7,263 nucleotides of DNA from Candidatus Gastranaerophilales bacterium (GTDB taxonomy: Bacteria > Cyanobacteriota > Vampirovibrionia > Gastranaerophilales > CAJFVJ01): positions 1-7,263 of the forward strand of contig JAQUTS010000086.1 in the NCBI GenBank assembly GCA_028694275.1, written 5' to 3'. The notes beneath the pieces were generated by a model. That model had not been told where the DNA came from, did no database searches, and saw only the letters and a program-made list of their open reading frames with translations. Position numbers and translations under genes: made by a program. Within the stretch, counting starts at the first letter, position 1, and each line of letters opens with the position of its first letter. Shown piece by piece: positions 5,655-7,263 of the stretch.

Positions 5655-5684
5655 AAAAAAGACGCCACATTCAGGCGTCTTTTT
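5655..5684. terminator. Bidirectional intrinsic terminator
   Basis: GACGCC (5661-5666) and GGCGTC (5674-5679) form a perfect 6-bp GC-rich stem with a 7-base loop, flanked by A6 before and T5 after. The T tract on the - strand (5660-5655) makes it a standard terminator for the 5760-6050 gene, whose stop lies 75 bases upstream of it in the direction of transcription. Confidence 0.85.
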
Positions 5685-5759
5685 CAATATTTTTTAGCAG
5701 AAGATACTCAAAATTGTGTACCAACTCAAAACTCTAAATAAGAAATTTCGTTTAGCTTA

Positions 5760-6050
5760 TTAGTCCTTGAGTTGTTTTTTCTTAATATTATGGCACACAG
5801 CATCAACCAAAAGGTTAAATGATTTTGTATTTTGAATATCGGGCGAAAATTCTTTTATCAAAGTCTCTTTCACTATCGCTTCAAGTTTTTCCGTCGCATT
5901 TTTTGTTTCTTTGACATCTTCAGGACAAATAAAGTCCAAATACTTGGCACCAATTTTCAAATCTTGTAATTCTGAGAAAAACATCCATTTGAGTTTGGGT
6001 CCGATTTCTTTAATTTTGTTTGTGAGTTTGAGTTTCCTCTGTTCTTTCAT
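5760..6050 (-). CDS. Hypothetical protein, 96 residues
   Basis: I do not recognise this protein. It begins MKEQRKLKLTNKIKEIGPKL, has an aromatic patch KWMFFSEL, then IGAKYLDFICPEDVKETKN, and continues as mainly charged helices to VCHNIKKKQLKD. It is Lys-rich, without a signal peptide or membrane helix, and contains two Cys (in ICPED and VCHNI) too far apart for an obvious metal motif. It is likely a real gene: AGGGGGA lies 6 bases before the ATG, a good promoter lies upstream (6126-6154) and a clear terminator follows (5655-5684). It is a monocistronic unit. The -35 box lies in a palindrome, hinting at regulation. The 69-base leader is AT-rich and holds no riboswitch that I can name. Cytoplasmic location is inferred from composition. 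Confidence 0.7.
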   Translation of the reverse strand: MKEQRKLKLTNKIKEIGPKLKWMFFSELQDLKIGAKYLDFICPEDVKETKNATEKLEAIVKETLIKEFSPDIQNTKSFNLLVDAVCHNIKKKQLKD

Positions 6051-6125
6051 GAGCTTCCCCCTGCTTGTTTGTTAGGCTAAACTTATTATTGTTTTTTTAA
6101 TTTAATAATATTAAGGTGTTTGTTC

Positions 6126-6154
6126 ACTATAAGAAAATAAAAACTGTATGTAAA
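6126..6154 (-). promoter_or_regulatory. Sigma70-type promoter of the 96-residue protein gene
   Basis: On the - strand TTTACA (6154-6149), a 17-base spacer and TATAGT (6131-6126) match the consensus 5/6 in each box. The expected start near 6119 gives a leader of about 69 bases. The -35 box is one half of the palindrome at 6149-6161. Confidence 0.6.
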
Positions 6155-6161
6155 ATTTACA
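6149..6161. repeat. Palindrome TGTAAA-A-TTTACA overlapping a -35 box
   Basis: Perfect 6-base arms lie around a single central base. One arm is the -35 element of the promoter of the 96-residue gene, so a bound dimeric regulator would block or touch RNA polymerase there. One base separates it from a second palindrome at 6163-6176. Confidence 0.6.
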
Positions 6162-6162
6162 A

Positions 6163-6176
6163 ATAAGTATACTTAT
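6163..6176. repeat. Perfect 14-bp palindrome ATAAGTATACTTAT
   Basis: This fully symmetrical 14-base site lies immediately upstream of the -35 region of the same promoter. Together with 6149-6161 it makes a tandem operator-like arrangement. The high AT content makes chance symmetry more likely than in GC-balanced DNA. Confidence 0.6.
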
Positions 6177-6206
6177 GCTTAATATATTTTAACAGAAATT
6201 ATCCGC

Positions 6207-6578
6207 TTAATTCTCCTTTAAATGAATCAGATTCATGTTCATATAGGCTATTAGTGTAATTTGGGACTCTTTGGTTATTTGCTGATTGTATCTTTCTGAC
6301 AAAAAGTTGATTAACTTTTCCTGTGTATTAATACTCTTTTTCAACAAATTATAATGAACCTGCATAAGATCTTTAATTTTCATAAGCTTCAAATCATCTT
6401 GGATAACAGCCTTTCTTACAATCAAAGAATCTATACGTATATCAACCTGTTCACCCTTTTTAAAGTACTTAGTATCATAATACAAAGACCCCGGTCTAAT
6501 CGCTAAACGAATAGAACAAGGATTTTCATCCAACACTTCTTGTGCAAAATCACTTGGCCAACAGATAGTTTTTGACAT
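6207..6578 (-). CDS. Probable ASCH-domain (PUA-like fold) small protein
   Basis: This 123-residue soluble protein looks like an ASCH-type domain, a fold related to PUA RNA-binding domains and proposed to bind RNA or nucleotides. The supporting pattern is an N-terminal ICWPSDFAQEVLDENPCSIRLAIR (5-28; helix then a conserved-type I-R), a G-x-x-V-x-I-x-I strand (KKGEQVDIRIDSLIVRKAVI, 40-59), then LMKIKDLMQVHYNLL (65-79). It continues with a helix to FLSERYNQQI (92-101) and a final strand ITLIAYMNM (107-115). The match is by layout, not by an exact motif, so it is moderate. The ATG at 6578 has AGGA 8 bases upstream and a strong promoter at 6609-6637. It is separated from the next gene by 156 AT-rich bases without a clear terminator. 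No partner gene is evident. Confidence 0.7.
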   Translation of the reverse strand: MSKTICWPSDFAQEVLDENPCSIRLAIRPGSLYYDTKYFKKGEQVDIRIDSLIVRKAVIQDDLKLMKIKDLMQVHYNLLKKSINTQEKLINFLSERYNQQITKESQITLIAYMNMNLIHLKEN

Positions 6579-6608
6579 CCCAAAATTCCTAAAGCTCTTC
6601 TATTATAG

Positions 6609-6637
6609 ATTATAACACCCAAAACCACTCTTGTGAA
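6609..6637 (-). promoter_or_regulatory. Strong sigma70-type promoter of the ASCH-like gene
   Basis: On the - strand TTCACA (6637-6632; 5/6), 17 bases and a perfect TATAAT (6614-6609) are found. The predicted start near 6602 leaves a leader of about 24 bases with AGGA before the ATG. A second TATAAT overlaps just downstream (CTATAATAG) but has no -35 partner. Confidence 0.7.
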
Positions 6638-6643
6638 ATAAGT

Positions 6644-6673
6644 AATACCAAGACAAAAGGGTGTTTTGGTATT
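6644..6673. repeat. 12-bp inverted repeat upstream of the ASCH-like gene promoter
   Basis: AATACCAAGACA (6644-6655) and TGTTTTGGTATT (6662-6673) pair over 12 positions with one mismatch, which becomes a G-U pair in + strand RNA. The loop is AAAGGG. The repeat ends 7 bases upstream of the ASCH-gene -35 box, between two divergent genes, where an activator or shared operator would lie. It has no real T tract, so a terminator is less likely. Confidence 0.55.
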
Positions 6674-6712
6674 TTGCATATACAAAAAAAATCTCAGAGT
6701 ATTTAAATTATT

Positions 6713-6732
6713 GTAAAAAAATATTTTTTTAC
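6713..6732. repeat. Perfect 20-bp A/T-tract palindrome (GT-A7-TA-T7-AC)
   Basis: Seven A, a TA step and seven T are framed by GT and AC, giving complete two-fold symmetry. It lies 60 bases before the sugar kinase start. Such opposed A-tracts bend DNA and can act as an UP element, a nucleoid-protein site or a dimer operator. The region from 6579 to 6791 otherwise holds the ASCH promoter and the 6644-6673 repeat. I found no convincing -10/-35 pair for the + strand gene. Confidence 0.6.
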
Positions 6733-6791
6733 GCCCCTAAAAAAAGGCATTTTTGATATAGTTTTAAAAGATACAAAAACTTGGAGAAGGA

Positions 6792-7263
6792 ATGAACAGC
6801 GTCTTAATCGTCGGATCCATAGGTTTGGATAATCTAAAAACGCCAAAAGGAATAAAAGAAAATGTTCTTGGCGGTTCGATTTCGCATGCTTCATTAGCCG
6901 CAAAAATATTCACAGATGTCAGTATTATCGGGATCATCGGCGAGGACTTCCCTCAAGAATACTTAGAGCTTTTCCAATCAAAAGGAATCAACACAGAAGG
7001 GCTAAAAATCCATCAGGGAAAAACTTTCAGATGGAGCGGCGAATACAAAGGTGATATGAATGAAGCCATAACACTTGATACGCAGCTCAACTCTTTTGCA
7101 AGCTTCAACCCTGAATTAAATCAAAAGCAAAAAGAAACAGACTATGTATTACTCGGAAACATACAGCCTGATTTACAATTAAACATTCTTTCACAGTTAA
7201 ATGACCACAAATTTGTAATGTTCGACACTATGAATCTTTGGATCATCACCATGCCGGACCAAA
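6792..7263 (+). CDS. PfkB-family carbohydrate kinase, N-terminal part (3' end outside window)
   Basis: This is a ribokinase/PfkB-fold kinase that would transfer phosphate from ATP to a sugar or nucleoside; the substrate cannot be read from this part. The 157 visible residues begin MNSVLIVGSIGLDNLKTPKG, then NVLGGSISHASLAAKIF (the GG-S substrate-binding region near the N terminus of the family), VSIIGIIGEDFP, GINTEGLKI and the lid-strand sequence KTFRWSGEYKGDMN. They continue to TLDTQLNSFASFNPEL, DYVLLGNIQPDLQ and FVMFDTMNLWI. The sequence resembles a distinct bacterial PfkB subgroup marked by TFRWSG and TLDTQLN. The catalytic GAGD motif would lie beyond the window end. GGAGAAGG lies just before the ATG and gives a good Shine-Dalgarno. 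The gene is divergent from the ASCH-like gene, with 213 bases between the starts. Family assignment is firm; the function within it is open. Confidence 0.93.
   Translation, partial: MNSVLIVGSIGLDNLKTPKGIKENVLGGSISHASLAAKIFTDVSIIGIIGEDFPQEYLELFQSKGINTEGLKIHQGKTFRWSGEYKGDMNEAITLDTQLNSFASFNPELNQKQKETDYVLLGNIQPDLQLNILSQLNDHKFVMFDTMNLWIITMPDQ

Noticed and set aside
6503..6685. 60-residue - strand frame overlapping the ASCH-like gene start
   Set aside because: It covers the promoter of the ASCH-like gene and shares its 5' coding region in another frame; no supporting signal was found.
6703..6903. 66-residue frame on the - strand across the sugar kinase start
   Set aside because: It lies opposite a clearly coding PfkB gene and its intergenic A/T palindrome, with no protein features or ribosome binding site. 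It is a shadow frame.
1..7263. CRISPR array, tRNA, rRNA or insertion sequence
   Set aside because: No regularly spaced repeats, cloverleaf-like segments, transposase fragments or terminal inverted repeats with target duplications were seen on either strand.

Overview
The window comes from an AT-rich, flagellated, Gram-negative-type (diderm) bacterium. It encodes a lipid A biosynthesis enzyme (LpxK), an Mla/Mce-type lipid transport system and a flagellin. The protein sequences look deep-branching rather than proteobacterial. A lineage such as the Vampirovibrionia/Melainabacteria or Elusimicrobia would fit, but this is an impression from sequence style and not a demonstrated placement.

Layout. 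Positions 1-528 (+) hold the 3' part of a compact flagellin gene. Converging on it with only 3 bases between stops is a small gene at 532-771 (-). It has an excellent ribosome binding site but an in-frame TGA at codon 27. From 4888 down to 832 (-) runs an envelope-lipid gene cluster: mlaE permease, mlaF ATPase, an mlaD-type MCE protein and lpxK. The MCE protein is also split by an in-frame TGA, and its two halves share one frame with sensible protein sequence between them. Upstream, 4968-5495 (-) encodes an Hsp20 small heat-shock protein with its own terminator and a leader that can fold over its Shine-Dalgarno site. Then come two small genes, an unrecognised 96-residue protein (5760-6050, -) and an ASCH-like protein (6207-6578, -). 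Each has a clear sigma70-type promoter. Divergent from these, 6792 to the window end (+) is the start of a PfkB-family sugar kinase.

How the genes work together. MlaE, MlaF and MlaD would form an ABC transporter complex moving phospholipid between inner and outer membrane. LpxK makes lipid A, so the cluster couples two sides of outer-membrane lipid homeostasis. The lpxK start overlaps the mlaD stop (TGATG) and has no obvious Shine-Dalgarno of its own, which suggests translational coupling.

Most interesting points: (1) the hsp20 leader carries an 11-bp inverted repeat with a single bulged U that exactly covers the Shine-Dalgarno, a candidate RNA thermometer that I cannot match to a named class; (2) two different genes are each interrupted by one in-frame TGA in the same TAC-TGA-T context while their coding sense continues unbroken, raising UGA readthrough or recoding versus double gene decay or assembly error; (3) mlaE appears to have a promoter that places the transcript start on its ATG (leaderless); (4) palindromic operator-like sites overlap or flank the promoters of the two small genes.
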